Assembly: GCF_003858635.1 (NCBI RefSeq)
Contig: NZ_RQJO01000007.1
Span: 1,861,941 to 1,925,940, forward strand
Reading direction: 5' to 3'
Origin: Larkinella rosea
GTDB taxonomy: Bacteria > Bacteroidota > Bacteroidia > Cytophagales > Spirosomataceae
Length of the DNA: 64,000 nucleotides
In this document: positions 26,921 through 36,186 of the stretch, in pieces
Position numbering within the stretch: the first letter of the stretch is position 1
Layout of the letters: each line of letters begins with the position of its first letter
Notes under the pieces: model-generated
What the model was told of the DNA's origin: nothing
The model's input: the letters and a program-made list of their open reading frames with translations, nothing else
The model's database searches: none
Position numbers and translations under genes: made by a program

Positions 26921-27277
26921 CACCGTAATCGCCTTTTAATCTGACACTTACCGGAAATTAATAGCTTCCTCAACATCAATAGGGATTTTAAACGTGCTTT
27001 AATTACAATAATTTGTTTTTAAAAGCTTGATTTATAACTTACTATTCAATTAATTAGCAGTGCTAGTTGACCCATTACAACGTCTGATAAATACTTACTT
27101 CTCTAGTCTGTTAATACAGTAAGTTAGCCTCCACGTCAAAATCATTCTTCGGGATGATTCTCTGTTACTCCTTACCGTAAACTGTACATTTTTAGTAAAA
27201 AAGTTCTTGAATAGCTGACTTTCAAAAGATTCTTTCGTCTAAAGGAAATATCGACTATCAAGATCATTTAACAGGAC
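26921..27277. other. A+T-rich intergenic stretch before the histidine kinase
   Basis: About 355 bases with no convincing gene and much higher A+T than the flanks. It presumably holds the promoter of the kinase starting at 27278, but no full -33/-7 pair was recognised. No notable hairpin was seen. Confidence 0.4.
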
Positions 27278-28576
27278 ATGCCTATGTCACGAATGACTAC
27301 CCGTATTTTGATTGTGCTGTCCGTCCTTTCGATTGTTGGCATTGTATCAACACAGGTGTATTGGGTCCGGAAAGCGTATGAAGTGCGCGAACGGCAATTT
27401 CTACAATCCGTTACGAAAGCACTTAGCGAAGTGGCCCGGCGCGTGGCGCGTCCCGAAACCGGTGTGCCGGTTGGCGTACAGGTCGTAACGTTATCACCCT
27501 CCTATTACCTGGTGAATCTGGATGCTCCCATCGACCCGCGAAAACTGGACTTTTACCTGGGTGCCGAACTGGAAATCCACCAGATACTAACCACTTTTGA
27601 GTACGGTATCTATGACAACAATGCCGGCAAAATCATCTACGAAAATTCTTCCCGGGAATCCAACGGACTAGCTCAACCTTCGAAGGCGGTAAAACCGTCG
27701 GCTTCGTCACCTTATTACTTCGTTGTGCGTTTCCCGAATCAGATCCAGTACCTGACCCAGCAATTGGACAACTGGATTCTTGCGTCGATGATTGTATTGC
27801 TGATCACCTCTTTTTTTGTGTACCTCTTCTACCGGATGCTTACCCAAAAAAATCAATCGGAGGATCAGCGGGAATTTATCAACAACATGACGCATGAGCT
27901 GCAAACGCCCATTGCCTCCATTAAAATAGCAGCCGATGTATTGTCCTCCCCCAAGATTGTCGAACAGCCGGAGCGAATGCTTAAATTCGTGCGGATGGTA
28001 CAAGAGGAAACGCAGCGGTTGCAGCAACAGGTTGAAACGGTTTTGACGGTAGCCCGCTCCGATAAAAAAGGCGCTTTTACACTTCATCCCGTTGCCATCG
28101 ACATGCATGAGCTGCTTTATCGGCTGGCCGAACGCCATGGCGATTACCTGCATCTGGAGTTAGATGCCAACTATTCAATTGTTCAGGCCGACCGCATGCA
28201 CCTGGTTAATGTGTTGGGAAATTTGGTCGATAATGCGGTAAAATATACCCCCGTTAATCCGCACATTCGGCTGATTACGCGCAATGAAAATAGCCAGTTT
28301 GTCTTGATTGTTCAGGATAATGGGATTGGTATTGCACCGGAGCATCAGTCGCACATCTTCAACGCCTATTACCGGGCGCCCGATGCCAGCACGCACAGTG
28401 TCAAAGGATTTGGTCTGGGACTAAGCTATGTGCAGAAGATTGTAAAAGCGCACCACTGGAAGCTTACATTAAGCAGTGCGCCCGGTCAGGGGAGTTCATT
28501 TGGGATCCGGATTCCACAACCCATTGTGCAGCCCATCCGCAAGACTTCGCTAAATTTAAAGAATGATGGCTTATGA
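27278..28576 (+). CDS. Membrane sensor histidine kinase
   Basis: A 432-residue kinase from ATG 27278. It has two membrane helices, near 8-28 and 165-187, with a periplasmic sensor domain of about 135 residues between them. The H box NNMTHELQTPIASI near 203-215 carries the phosphoacceptor His near 206 (HELQTP rather than the more common HELKTP). The ATP-binding parts are NVLGNLVDNAVKYT near 311, DNGIGIAPEH near 347 and GFGLGLSYV near 377. The C-terminal tail is polar. It is an EnvZ/RprX-like class I kinase. No response regulator lies beside it, so it is an orphan here. The perfect hairpin at 28565-28641 begins inside its last codons. Confidence 0.92.
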   Translation: MPMSRMTTRILIVLSVLSIVGIVSTQVYWVRKAYEVRERQFLQSVTKALSEVARRVARPETGVPVGVQVVTLSPSYYLVNLDAPIDPRKLDFYLGAELEIHQILTTFEYGIYDNNAGKIIYENSSRESNGLAQPSKAVKPSASSPYYFVVRFPNQIQYLTQQLDNWILASMIVLLITSFFVYLFYRMLTQKNQSEDQREFINNMTHELQTPIASIKIAADVLSSPKIVEQPERMLKFVRMVQEETQRLQQQVETVLTVARSDKKGAFTLHPVAIDMHELLYRLAERHGDYLHLELDANYSIVQADRMHLVNVLGNLVDNAVKYTPVNPHIRLITRNENSQFVLIVQDNGIGIAPEHQSHIFNAYYRAPDASTHSVKGFGLGLSYVQKIVKAHHWKLTLSSAPGQGSSFGIRIPQPIVQPIRKTSLNLKNDGL

Positions 28577-28641
28577 ATGATGAACGATGATTTAATCGGC
28601 GGTTGAACCATTAAATCATCGTTCATCATTCATAAGCCATC
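28565..28641. repeat. Perfect 32-bp hairpin over the kinase stop codon
   Basis: The arms 28565-28596 and 28610-28641 are exact reverse complements over 32 bases, with a 13-base loop. The left arm includes the last codons and the TGA of the kinase gene, and the right arm ends three bases before the stop of the convergent ThuA fusion gene. Inside the arms the word ATGAATGATGAACGATGA is built of near-repeats. It probably acts as a two-way terminator. Confidence 0.85.
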
Positions 28642-28643
28642 CT

Positions 28644-31600
28644 TTATTTTGCCGCTTTCTCAACCGCAGCGGTTTTCACCCGCATGATTCCGTTCATGAT
28701 CCGCCAGTGGCCGGGGAACGTACAAACGAAGGGATAATCACCGGGTTGACTCGGTGCAGTGAACTTTAGCCGGTATGTCTGATCGGGATTTACCAACGGT
28801 GATGAGGCCACTACCTGCGGAATGGATGGCACGTAATTACGTTCGGCCCCATCTTTCGCCGTGATCAGTTTATCCGCAGCCGCGCCGATGATCTCCAGCG
28901 ACTTCGGTTTGCCCACCACGATGTTGTGTTGCATGGCATCCACGTTCTCGAAAACGATTTCAACCTGTTTGCCCGCCGTAACGGTAAATTCCTTTTTGTC
29001 AAACTGCAACGCTTCCTTGATCGGTTTGATCCGGATGGTTTCCACGTTTGGATCGACAGCCTGCTCGGCTGAAACCCCCCAGGCTTGTAAAACCCGCCCC
29101 ATGCGATCACGGCTGTCGGATGGAATGGTATTGACCAGACTGGCAACAAACGATTTATCAGCGTCATTCAGGGTGGCTTTCCGGCGGAAACCCCAGCCTT
29201 CCGAAATACCTTTCACAATGGCGGCACTACCGGTTTGATCCAATTGCTGAGATAAACGCAGCAACGCAATGACCGAATCGGTCGGAGCGGCCGAAGTATA
29301 GTTTCGAATGGCCCGTTCCAGCACAAAGGCACTCATATTTTGCGGTGGGCGATACGTCAGTTTGTGCGTCGTCGTGTTGTTCCGCTCGTTTCCTTCCACC
29401 AGCACGTTATTGGCATCAACCGTTGCAATTACCGCGTAGTCACCCGCTTTCTCGAAAGACACATTAAACGTTGTATTCCAAGGACCATTATTGCCTTCCT
29501 GAATCGTTACGGTTTCACCCGGTTTGATACCCGTCGTATGTTTCTGGCTGACGTATTCCACTTTTCGGCCCTGACCTTCCACCCGAATCGCCAGCGGAAT
29601 CGGTGTGCCGTCCGGAATCGCTACTCCGCCTTTATTCGTGACTTCAACAATGATCCGGGCGGATTCGCGGACGAACGGAGAAGCCGGTTCGGTCCGTATT
29701 TTCGTAATGACCAGATCGGGCTGATCACCCGGTGAAGCCGGTGTTGGCTGGGCGGAAGCCTGGGTTGTCATAGCCGCGTGGTCGTGATGCCCGCTCATCG
29801 ACTCCTGTGCTTTTGATCCGGTTTTGCTGTTTTGCACCATTTGCTTCAGGAACGTTTGCATCAACTTTCCATCATGGCTTGTCAGCGCACAGGCAAAAGC
29901 ATCCGGCAACCAGCGGTCATTCACTTCTTTCGCATCGTTCAAACGCGTCAGGATAGCGGTTTCGACGGACGGGCTGGTCGGCATTTCCGACAACGCCAGC
30001 AAGGTATTCAGCACCACCAATGGTTCCTTGTCATTCAACGCATTGGCCTGCAACAACGCATTGGCCGACGCTTCGCTTCGCGGCAGAACCTGAACAGCAG
30101 TTTTACGAACGCCCGGACACGCATGTTTCAGAGCCGCTGTTGCCACTTGCAACGCACTCGCATCCGATCCCTCCAGCGCACCCAGTCCTTTCAGCGTCCA
30201 AAGCGCATGAATTGCACCGGGATTGATCCCGATTTCGTCCAGACTCTGATCTTTTACCAATTCAAGCAATTGCGGCACAACATCTTTCTGATTCCGCTCC
30301 ACCAGCAGACGCTGAGCGGTTTGACGCCAGAACATATTGTTGTTTTTCAAAGCCGCTACCAGTTCCTGCGGGCGATCTTTGCTCAACGACAAGGGCGTGT
30401 AAGCTGGGGCTTTTTTGTAGGCGATCCGGTAAATCCGGCCGTGGGTAAAATCCCGCAAATCGGTCTGATAGGCATTTCCAGGGCCGTTTTGCGCACCTTT
30501 CGGTGTCGGATTGTGCTGAATAATGTAGCTATACCAGTCGACGACCCAAACCGCTCCGTCGGGACCGACTTCGGCAAAAACCGGTGCCACCCATTCGTCG
30601 GCACCCGCCAGCAAATTGAAGCCCAGTCCTTCGGTATCTTCGAAATCAGTGCCGGTTTTGACCATAATATTCTGGTGAAGAATATGCCCGGTTGGTTCCG
30701 ATACAAACGCGACTTTGTTCCAGTAACTTTTCGGGAAAGCACGGGCCGTATAGAAATTATGCCCGGCAGCCGCCGTAAATCCGCCGAACACATCAACCTG
30801 CCGAACCTTGCTAGTGATCGGTTTCATGTCTTTATGGGTGTCGGTTCCGCGACTACCGCTTCCGTTGTTTCCCGGAAAATACCGGTGCGGAATGGCCATG
30901 TACCAGCCGTGGGAGTTGTTCGCCGTCGAGCCAAACACATCACCGGTTTCGTTAAAGGACATCCCCCAGGTGTTGTTGGAAGTACTGGTCACGTATTCCA
31001 GTTTCGAACCGTCGGGTTTGAACCGGAAAAAACCCTGCCCAAACTTCAGACTATCGGCCCCCACTTTTCCGACAAAACCGGAATAACCCAGGCAACCCCA
31101 GATCCAGTTGTCGAAGCCAACGTGCAGATTGGATGGCCCGGCGTGGGTATCGCCCGTTCCAAAACCGGTAAACAGAATTTTCTTTTCGTCCGCCTTATCG
31201 TCGCCATTCGTATCTTTCAGGAACAGCATGTGCGGAGCCTGCGAGACAATTACCCCTCCGTTGTAGAAGGTCAAACCGGTCGGAATACTCAGTCCATCGG
31301 CAAATTTGGTAAACTTATCCGCCTTGCCATCTTTGTTGGTATCCTCACAAATCAGGATGTAATCCGTGCCGCCGGTATCTTTTCGCTCGTTCGGGTAGTC
31401 GCGGGTGATCAGCACAAAAAGCCGTCCGCGCTCATCCCAGGCCATTGCAATCGGGTGCATCACGTCCGGTTCGTGGGCAAATTGCTCCAGCGTAAAATCC
31501 ACCGGCACCTGAATGTGTTTCATGGACTCTTCGGGCGAGAGTGGTAACTGCCGCATCTGTGGCCCCGAGCGTTTTTCGTAGTTCGGCAGGTTGGCTTCCA

Positions 31601-32423
31601 CGTACTGAAATGCCTGTGGTTTCAGATCATCGTGCAGCTTTTTTACCTTATCGCCAACGGCCCAGAGAATTCCCTGTTCCATCAACGCCTGAAAACCGGG
31701 CACGTTCCAGGTACGCTGATCGTGACCATAGGCCGTGTAAAAAACCCGACCTTTGCCGTAATTCCGCGTCCAGGTATACGGTTCGGTTTTCTGACCCGGT
31801 TTGTCTTTTTCCTGATCGGCTTTAATATCGCGAACCGCCAGCACGTTGTTGTCGGGTTGCAGTTTTTCGTGTAGGTACGTTTCGTCGTAGGCTTTGAACG
31901 ATTTCAACCCCATGATGGCCGGGTGATTCGCCTGAACCGTTAGCGTCTGAATGGTATCCATTCGGTGCCGCCAGAACTGCCCGCCCACCATTTTGACGTA
32001 TTCCGGTGAATTTCGGAAGCAATACGAAGCGCAGTGAACCGGAATCAATCCTTTTCCGCCCGCTACAAAATCGAGGAGTGCCTTTTCCTGTTGCGGAGCG
32101 ATACTGTCCCAGTTTGCGTAAATCAGCAAACCGTCGTATTTCGCCAGATTCTCGGCATTCAGGTCTTCCAGGTGGTCAGTATACGTCAGGTTAATACCTT
32201 TGTCGCCCAACGCAGCCATCAGTTCCGGAACGCGCTCCGCCGGACGGTGGTGACCGTTATCACCCAGAAAAAGGATTTCGGTTCGACGCGGTTTTTCGGA
32301 ATTGGCCGCCGAAACCGTCGATCGTCCACCTGACTCGCGCGAACTGCTCCCCGATTGTTGACGAGCACAATCGGTCAGCAGAACCAGGAGGCTCAGGGTT
32401 AAGAAAAGATTCAGTTTTTTCAT
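28644..32423 (-). CDS. Five-part ThuA/dehydrogenase/HEAT/CARDB/cupredoxin protein
   Basis: A 1259-residue exported protein with an N-terminal signal (LFLTLSLLVLLTDC), a possible lipoprotein cysteine at residue 19 although the Asp before it is atypical. In order: a ThuA domain (about 48-260; LIYANWDSIAPQQEKALLDF, GLIPVHCASYCFR, YGHDQRTW), a PVC-type membrane-bound dehydrogenase propeller (about 300-680; DYPNERKDTGGTDYILICED, DTNKDGKADKF), HEAT repeats (about 690-860), a CARDB beta-sandwich (about 895-1020) and a C-terminal type 1 copper domain (about 1140-1255) with ligands His in MQHN near 1163, then Cys, His and Met in CTFPGHWRIM near 1236, as in azurin. ThuA proteins act in disaccharide use; the copper domain may pass on electrons from sugar oxidation, which is an inference. 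The gene is 33 bases after the Gfo/Idh/MocA gene on the same strand. Confidence 0.9.
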   Translation of the reverse strand: MKKLNLFLTLSLLVLLTDCARQQSGSSSRESGGRSTVSAANSEKPRRTEILFLGDNGHHRPAERVPELMAALGDKGINLTYTDHLEDLNAENLAKYDGLLIYANWDSIAPQQEKALLDFVAGGKGLIPVHCASYCFRNSPEYVKMVGGQFWRHRMDTIQTLTVQANHPAIMGLKSFKAYDETYLHEKLQPDNNVLAVRDIKADQEKDKPGQKTEPYTWTRNYGKGRVFYTAYGHDQRTWNVPGFQALMEQGILWAVGDKVKKLHDDLKPQAFQYVEANLPNYEKRSGPQMRQLPLSPEESMKHIQVPVDFTLEQFAHEPDVMHPIAMAWDERGRLFVLITRDYPNERKDTGGTDYILICEDTNKDGKADKFTKFADGLSIPTGLTFYNGGVIVSQAPHMLFLKDTNGDDKADEKKILFTGFGTGDTHAGPSNLHVGFDNWIWGCLGYSGFVGKVGADSLKFGQGFFRFKPDGSKLEYVTSTSNNTWGMSFNETGDVFGSTANNSHGWYMAIPHRYFPGNNGSGSRGTDTHKDMKPITSKVRQVDVFGGFTAAAGHNFYTARAFPKSYWNKVAFVSEPTGHILHQNIMVKTGTDFEDTEGLGFNLLAGADEWVAPVFAEVGPDGAVWVVDWYSYIIQHNPTPKGAQNGPGNAYQTDLRDFTHGRIYRIAYKKAPAYTPLSLSKDRPQELVAALKNNNMFWRQTAQRLLVERNQKDVVPQLLELVKDQSLDEIGINPGAIHALWTLKGLGALEGSDASALQVATAALKHACPGVRKTAVQVLPRSEASANALLQANALNDKEPLVVLNTLLALSEMPTSPSVETAILTRLNDAKEVNDRWLPDAFACALTSHDGKLMQTFLKQMVQNSKTGSKAQESMSGHHDHAAMTTQASAQPTPASPGDQPDLVITKIRTEPASPFVRESARIIVEVTNKGGVAIPDGTPIPLAIRVEGQGRKVEYVSQKHTTGIKPGETVTIQEGNNGPWNTTFNVSFEKAGDYAVIATVDANNVLVEGNERNNTTTHKLTYRPPQNMSAFVLERAIRNYTSAAPTDSVIALLRLSQQLDQTGSAAIVKGISEGWGFRRKATLNDADKSFVASLVNTIPSDSRDRMGRVLQAWGVSAEQAVDPNVETIRIKPIKEALQFDKKEFTVTAGKQVEIVFENVDAMQHNIVVGKPKSLEIIGAAADKLITAKDGAERNYVPSIPQVVASSPLVNPDQTYRLKFTAPSQPGDYPFVCTFPGHWRIMNGIMRVKTAAVEKAAK

Positions 32424-32456
32424 AGAAATTGGTTTAATCAGGTGGCACTGTTAGGC

Positions 32457-33575
32457 TTATAAACTCCCAAAATCCGGCAAATTCTTCAGCTTCCCTCCTT
32501 CCATGGCCGAGTCATGCGCCAGAATTCCGACGCTGGTCCAGTTGGCCGATTGCACGGCATTGGGGAACGGATCGCGATCTTCCACAATGGCCGACACAAA
32601 TTCGTGGACCATGTGCGGGTGTGAACCGCCGTGGCCGCTGCCCTGAATAAAGGATAAGTGGGCATTATCTTCCTCATTATAAACGCCCTGCGTCGTGAAC
32701 GACTGAATTTCGGCGGGCAAATAATGCGCAAAATCTGGCACCTTCACCTTTTCCGGGATTTCTGGTTCCGGTTTTTTAGCCGTGTGAATCACCGGATCTT
32801 CGCCTTCGATCAACGGCCATTCGAACGACTTCAGCGAACCGTACACTTCGAAGCTCTCGCGGTATTGGCGGGCCGTATCGAACAGCGAGCGGTATACATA
32901 AGCGGCCAGGTCACTGTCTTTGAACTTGATATGCGCCGACTCAATGGCAAACGGTGAGTTATAATGCGGGATGAGTTCTTCCCGAATCGTTCCGGAACCG
33001 AAACACGAGACGTACTCGGCTTCCAGTTTCAGCAAACCGGCCACCGGGCCAACGCAGTGAGTTGCGTAGTGCATGGGCGGCAAACCGGGCCAGTAGCCGG
33101 GCCATCCGTCCATATCCTGCTGGTGACTCGCTTTCAGAAACTGAATTTTCCCTAGTTCACCTTTTTCGTATAACTCTTTGACAAACAGAAACTCCCGGCT
33201 GTAAACCACGGTTTCCATCATCATGTATTTTTTACCGGTTTCATTGCAGGCTTTCACAATTTCCATGCATTCTTCCACCGATGTTGCCATCGGAACCGTG
33301 CAGGCCACGTGTTTGCCCGCCCGCAGTGCTTTCAGGGTTTGCTCGGCGTGATTGTGAATGGGCGAGTTGATATGCACCGCATCGACATTGGGATCGGCCA
33401 GCAGGTCATCGATGTTGTTGTATCGTTTTTCAATACCAAATGCATCACCGATTTCATTCAGTTTTTCGGTATTACGCTGGCAGATCGCATACATGTTTGT
33501 GTGCGGATGGCGCTGATAAATGGGGATGAACTCAGCTCCAAAACCAAGTCCGACGATGGCAATGTTGATTTTCAT
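32457..33575 (-). CDS. Gfo/Idh/MocA family oxidoreductase
   Basis: A 372-residue NAD(P)-dependent sugar oxidoreductase. The Rossmann start is MKINIAIVGLGFGAEFIPIY, with GLGFGA as the dinucleotide motif. HINSPIHNHAEQTLKALRAG near 70-90 and KHVACTVPMATS near 95-105 are typical of the family, where the usual EKP/ExP lysine site reads as TVP. The C-terminal alpha/beta domain includes HYATHCVGPVAGLLKLEAEY. A TTG at 33584 is open but ATG 33575 is better. It lies upstream of the ThuA fusion gene, and this pairing (MocA-type oxidoreductase with ThuA) is known in disaccharide 3-keto-sugar breakdown, so the two probably share a pathway. The divergent AraC gene is a likely regulator. Confidence 0.92.
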   Translation of the reverse strand: MKINIAIVGLGFGAEFIPIYQRHPHTNMYAICQRNTEKLNEIGDAFGIEKRYNNIDDLLADPNVDAVHINSPIHNHAEQTLKALRAGKHVACTVPMATSVEECMEIVKACNETGKKYMMMETVVYSREFLFVKELYEKGELGKIQFLKASHQQDMDGWPGYWPGLPPMHYATHCVGPVAGLLKLEAEYVSCFGSGTIREELIPHYNSPFAIESAHIKFKDSDLAAYVYRSLFDTARQYRESFEVYGSLKSFEWPLIEGEDPVIHTAKKPEPEIPEKVKVPDFAHYLPAEIQSFTTQGVYNEEDNAHLSFIQGSGHGGSHPHMVHEFVSAIVEDRDPFPNAVQSANWTSVGILAHDSAMEGGKLKNLPDFGSL

Positions 33576-33621
33576 ACTGACCAAACGAGTGATTAACCCG
33601 TCTCTTTTTTGAATTTAAGGC

Positions 33622-33718
33622 CGACTATTATTTTTATGAATAAATAGTCGCGGGGTGATAAAATAAATTAAAAAAATACAAGGCATTTGTCGATCAAATT
33701 TCGATGGGAAAATGCCTT
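33622..33718. promoter_or_regulatory. Two inverted repeats in the Gfo/AraC divergent region
   Basis: CGACTATT (33622-33629) pairs with AATAGTCG (33643-33650), and AAGGCATTT (33680-33688) pairs with AAATGCCTT (33710-33718). They lie between the divergent starts at 33575 and 33861. Inverted repeats here could be operators for the AraC protein, or leader hairpins of the oxidoreductase message; the second could also be terminator-like. Confidence 0.45.
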
Positions 33719-33799
33719 ATTCCTATTTATTCTCAATCAATTACTACAAAAGTAAAGAACAAATCAGGATTCTTCTCGGCTTTTCTTGCCAAATACCGG

Positions 33800-33832
33800 T
33801 TGTATTTTAACTAAAAAAGTTTGATAAATTTG
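33800..33832 (+). promoter_or_regulatory. Likely promoter of the AraC regulator gene
   Basis: TAAATTTG (33825-33832) matches the Bacteroidota -7 box TAnnTTTG. A TTG at 33800-33802 stands 22 bases before it, near the expected place of the -33 element. The start codon is 29 bases downstream. Confidence 0.5.
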
Positions 33833-33860
33833 TCAAAGACAGCAAAAGAAAGCAAAAGCC

Positions 33861-34733
33861 ATGCGAAATGCCCTCCGAAAAGACCTGGAACCCGTTGCAT
33901 CTTCGTTCATTGTGAAAGAACTGGTCGAACCGCATTTTGACGCAAACTGGCATTTCCATCCGCACTACCAGCTTTTTCTGGTAGAAGAAGGAACAGGTAC
34001 CCGTTTCATTGGTGACTCGATCAAGCCGTTTGCGGAGGGCGATCTTGTCTTTTTAGGCCCTAACCTACCTCACCTCTGGCGCAGTGATCAGGCTTTTTTT
34101 GAGCGGGAATCGGGGCGAATCACCAAGGGCATTGTTGTGTATTTTTCGGAGGATTTTCTGGGTGATCATTTTTTTGACAAACCGGAAATGAACCTGATGC
34201 AGCAATTGCTTCAACACGCCCGCCGGGGGCTGGAATGGACCGGGCCAACGCAGAAACTGGTGTATGAAACCTTGGTAAAAATGACAACCCAGGCGGTGGG
34301 CTTTAACCGGGTCATGACGCTTCTGAGTTTGCTCGACGACCTTTCCCACGCTACCGACTACCGCTTTATTACCAGTCTGGGCTATACCAATACCGTTAAA
34401 CCGTCGGAAACGGACCGAATGCAACAGGTTCATAATTACGTACTTGGGCATTTTCACGACGACATTAGTCTGGATTCCGTAGCGGATCTGGCGGGAATGA
34501 CGCCACCGGCCTTTTGCCGTTATTTTAAAGCGCGGGCCAATAAAACCTTTTCCGAATTTGTGTCGGAAATCCGGATCGGGCATTCCTGTAAACTCCTGAT
34601 GGAAGGGAAACTGAGCGTTACGCAGGTCAGTTACGAGAGCGGTTACCGAACCCTCTCCAACTTCAACCGCCAGTTTAAAGGCATTACCGGCCAGACTCCG
34701 TCGGAATATGTCAGAACCGTTCGGGCAGTATAA
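33861..34733 (+). CDS. AraC family transcriptional regulator
   Basis: A 290-residue regulator. The N-terminal half is a cupin sensor domain (HFDANWHFHPHYQLFLVEEG near 30-50, and SIKPFAEGDLVFLGPNLPHL near 58-77). The C-terminal 100 residues hold two helix-turn-helix motifs of the AraC family (ISLDSVADLAGMTPPAFCRY, KLSVTQVSYESGYRTLSNFN, RQFKGITGQTPSEY). It binds DNA, usually next to sugar genes, and answers to a small sugar. It faces the Gfo/ThuA operon, so it probably controls those genes; this follows from the neighbourhood. It has a likely promoter at 33800-33832. Confidence 0.93.
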   Translation: MRNALRKDLEPVASSFIVKELVEPHFDANWHFHPHYQLFLVEEGTGTRFIGDSIKPFAEGDLVFLGPNLPHLWRSDQAFFERESGRITKGIVVYFSEDFLGDHFFDKPEMNLMQQLLQHARRGLEWTGPTQKLVYETLVKMTTQAVGFNRVMTLLSLLDDLSHATDYRFITSLGYTNTVKPSETDRMQQVHNYVLGHFHDDISLDSVADLAGMTPPAFCRYFKARANKTFSEFVSEIRIGHSCKLLMEGKLSVTQVSYESGYRTLSNFNRQFKGITGQTPSEYVRTVRAV

Positions 34734-34754
34734 CTCCCGACTGCCTTGTTTTGC

Positions 34755-34762
34755 TATCTTTG
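34755..34762 (+). promoter_or_regulatory. -7 box just before the response regulator start
   Basis: TATCTTTG (TAnnTTTG) lies five bases before ATG 34768, so transcription would begin at or inside the start codon. No clear -33 element is seen. Confidence 0.4.
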
Positions 34763-34767
34763 CGCTC

Positions 34768-36105
34768 ATGCAAGGCACTATTCTCATTATCGACGACGAA
34801 GACCGGCTTCGCCAGCTTTTAGCCCGACTTCTAAGCCTTGAAGGATATCACGTCCTGGAAGCCAATAACGCCCGCAACGGCCTCCGAATTCTGGAGCAGG
34901 AAGATATTCAATTAGTCATCAGCGATGTTAAACTGCCCGACAAAAACGGCATCGAACTTTCTGCGCTGATCAAACAGCAGCATCCTGCTACCGAAATTAT
35001 TGTTCTGACGGCTTTTGGAACCATTTCCGACGGCGTAACTGCTATCAAAAACGGCGCTTTTGACTACATCACGAAGGGTGATGATAACGACCGCATCATT
35101 CCGCTCGTCAGCCGGGCCATCGAGAAGGCTCAGTTGCAATTTCGCATCCGGCAACTGGAAGAAAAGGTCAGTAAACGCTTTGGTTTTGAGAGCATTAACG
35201 GCAAATCGAAAGCCATCACCAAAGCCGTTGAACTCGCCCGAAAAGTGGCCGTTACCGACACAACCGTTCTTCTGACCGGCGAGACCGGAACGGGTAAAGA
35301 AGTGTTTGCGCAAGCCATTCACCAGGCCAGTCCCCGGCGCTCGGGTGCTTTTGTCGCCGTAAATTGCAGTGCGCTGGGAAAAGACATTCTGGAAAGCGAG
35401 CTATTTGGTCACCGCGCCGGAGCTTTCACGGGAGCCTCCCGCGACAAAAAAGGGTTGTTTGAAGAAGCCAATAAAGGGACTTTGTTTCTGGACGAAATCG
35501 GCGAGATGGCGCTCGATTTACAGGCTAAATTACTGCGGGTGCTGGAAATGCACGAATTCATTCGGGTTGGCGATACCAAACCGACCAAAGTGGATGTTCG
35601 TGTCGTGGCCGCCACCAACCGCGACCTCGAACGGGAATCGGCCGCCGGGCATTTTCGACTGGATTTGTATTATCGGTTATCGGTTTTCCGCATCGAACTT
35701 CCTTCTCTCCGCGATCGTCGCGATGACATTCCCGATTTGGCACTGCAATTCGCCCGACAAAGTGCCTTGAAAATTGGTAAACGGGATGTCCGGTTGAGCG
35801 AAGAATTCCAGCAGAAACTTCGTCAACACGACTGGAAAGGCAATATTCGCGAACTTAAAAACGTGATTGAACGAGCGGTTATTCTGGCTGATGGTCCCGA
35901 ATTGGAACCGGACCTCCTTCCGTACGATCTCCTGTATCCGGGAAAACCGACACCCACCGGACCGGTTTTTGATTTGGCTCGGGTGGAAGAAAACCACATC
36001 CGCCACGTTCTCCAGTATACCCATGGCAACAAAGCCGAAGCGGCCCGGCTCCTTAATATCGGCCTGACCACATTATACCGAAAAATCGCAGAATACCAGA
36101 TTTAG
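34768..36105 (+). CDS. Sigma-54-dependent response regulator (NtrC type)
   Basis: A 445-residue regulator from ATG 34768; the frame is open 20 codons earlier but that overlaps the AraC gene end. It has a receiver domain with the phosphoacceptor D53 ([12 protein letters not shown]) and acidic pair D9-D10. The central AAA+ domain has Walker A GETGTGKE near 170, the sigma-54 contact loop GAFTGA near 218 and Walker [10 protein letters not shown] near 238. The C-terminal Fis-type helix-turn-helix is [20 protein letters not shown]. It activates sigma-54 promoters when phosphorylated. The kinase partner is not next to it. A hairpin overlaps its stop and that of the convergent hydrolase. Confidence 0.95.
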   Translation: MQGTILIIDDEDRLRQLLARLLSLEGYHVLEANNARNGLRILEQEDIQLVISDVKLPDKNGIELSALIKQQHPATEIIVLTAFGTISDGVTAIKNGAFDYITKGDDNDRIIPLVSRAIEKAQLQFRIRQLEEKVSKRFGFESINGKSKAITKAVELARKVAVTDTTVLLTGETGTGKEVFAQAIHQASPRRSGAFVAVNCSALGKDILESELFGHRAGAFTGASRDKKGLFEEANKGTLFLDEIGEMALDLQAKLLRVLEMHEFIRVGDTKPTKVDVRVVAATNRDLERESAAGHFRLDLYYRLSVFRIELPSLRDRRDDIPDLALQFARQSALKIGKRDVRLSEEFQQKLRQHDWKGNIRELKNVIERAVILADGPELEPDLLPYDLLYPGKPTPTGPVFDLARVEENHIRHVLQYTHGNKAEAARLLNIGLTTLYRKIAEYQI

Positions 36106-36186
36106 TGAAGAGTCATGAGCAAAGAATTAAAAAGCGTGCGTCAGCCAACTCCTAATTCTTAACTCATAACTCTAAATCAATTCACT
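36104..36186. repeat. Imperfect hairpin over both stop codons of convergent genes
   Basis: Outer arms AGTGAA/TTCACT enclose a 20-base imperfect stem: 36110-36129 with 36153-36172 (words ATGAG and AAGAATTA pairing with TAATTCTT and CTCAT). It reaches from the stop of the response regulator to that of the hydrolase. It resembles the other word-built hairpins of this window and probably works as a two-way terminator. Confidence 0.6.

Noticed and set aside
29832-31547. A 571-codon open frame on the plus strand
   Set aside because: It lies antisense to the ThuA fusion gene. Its translation is rich in Arg/Gln/His without any domain, and the minus-strand protein has clear domains throughout.
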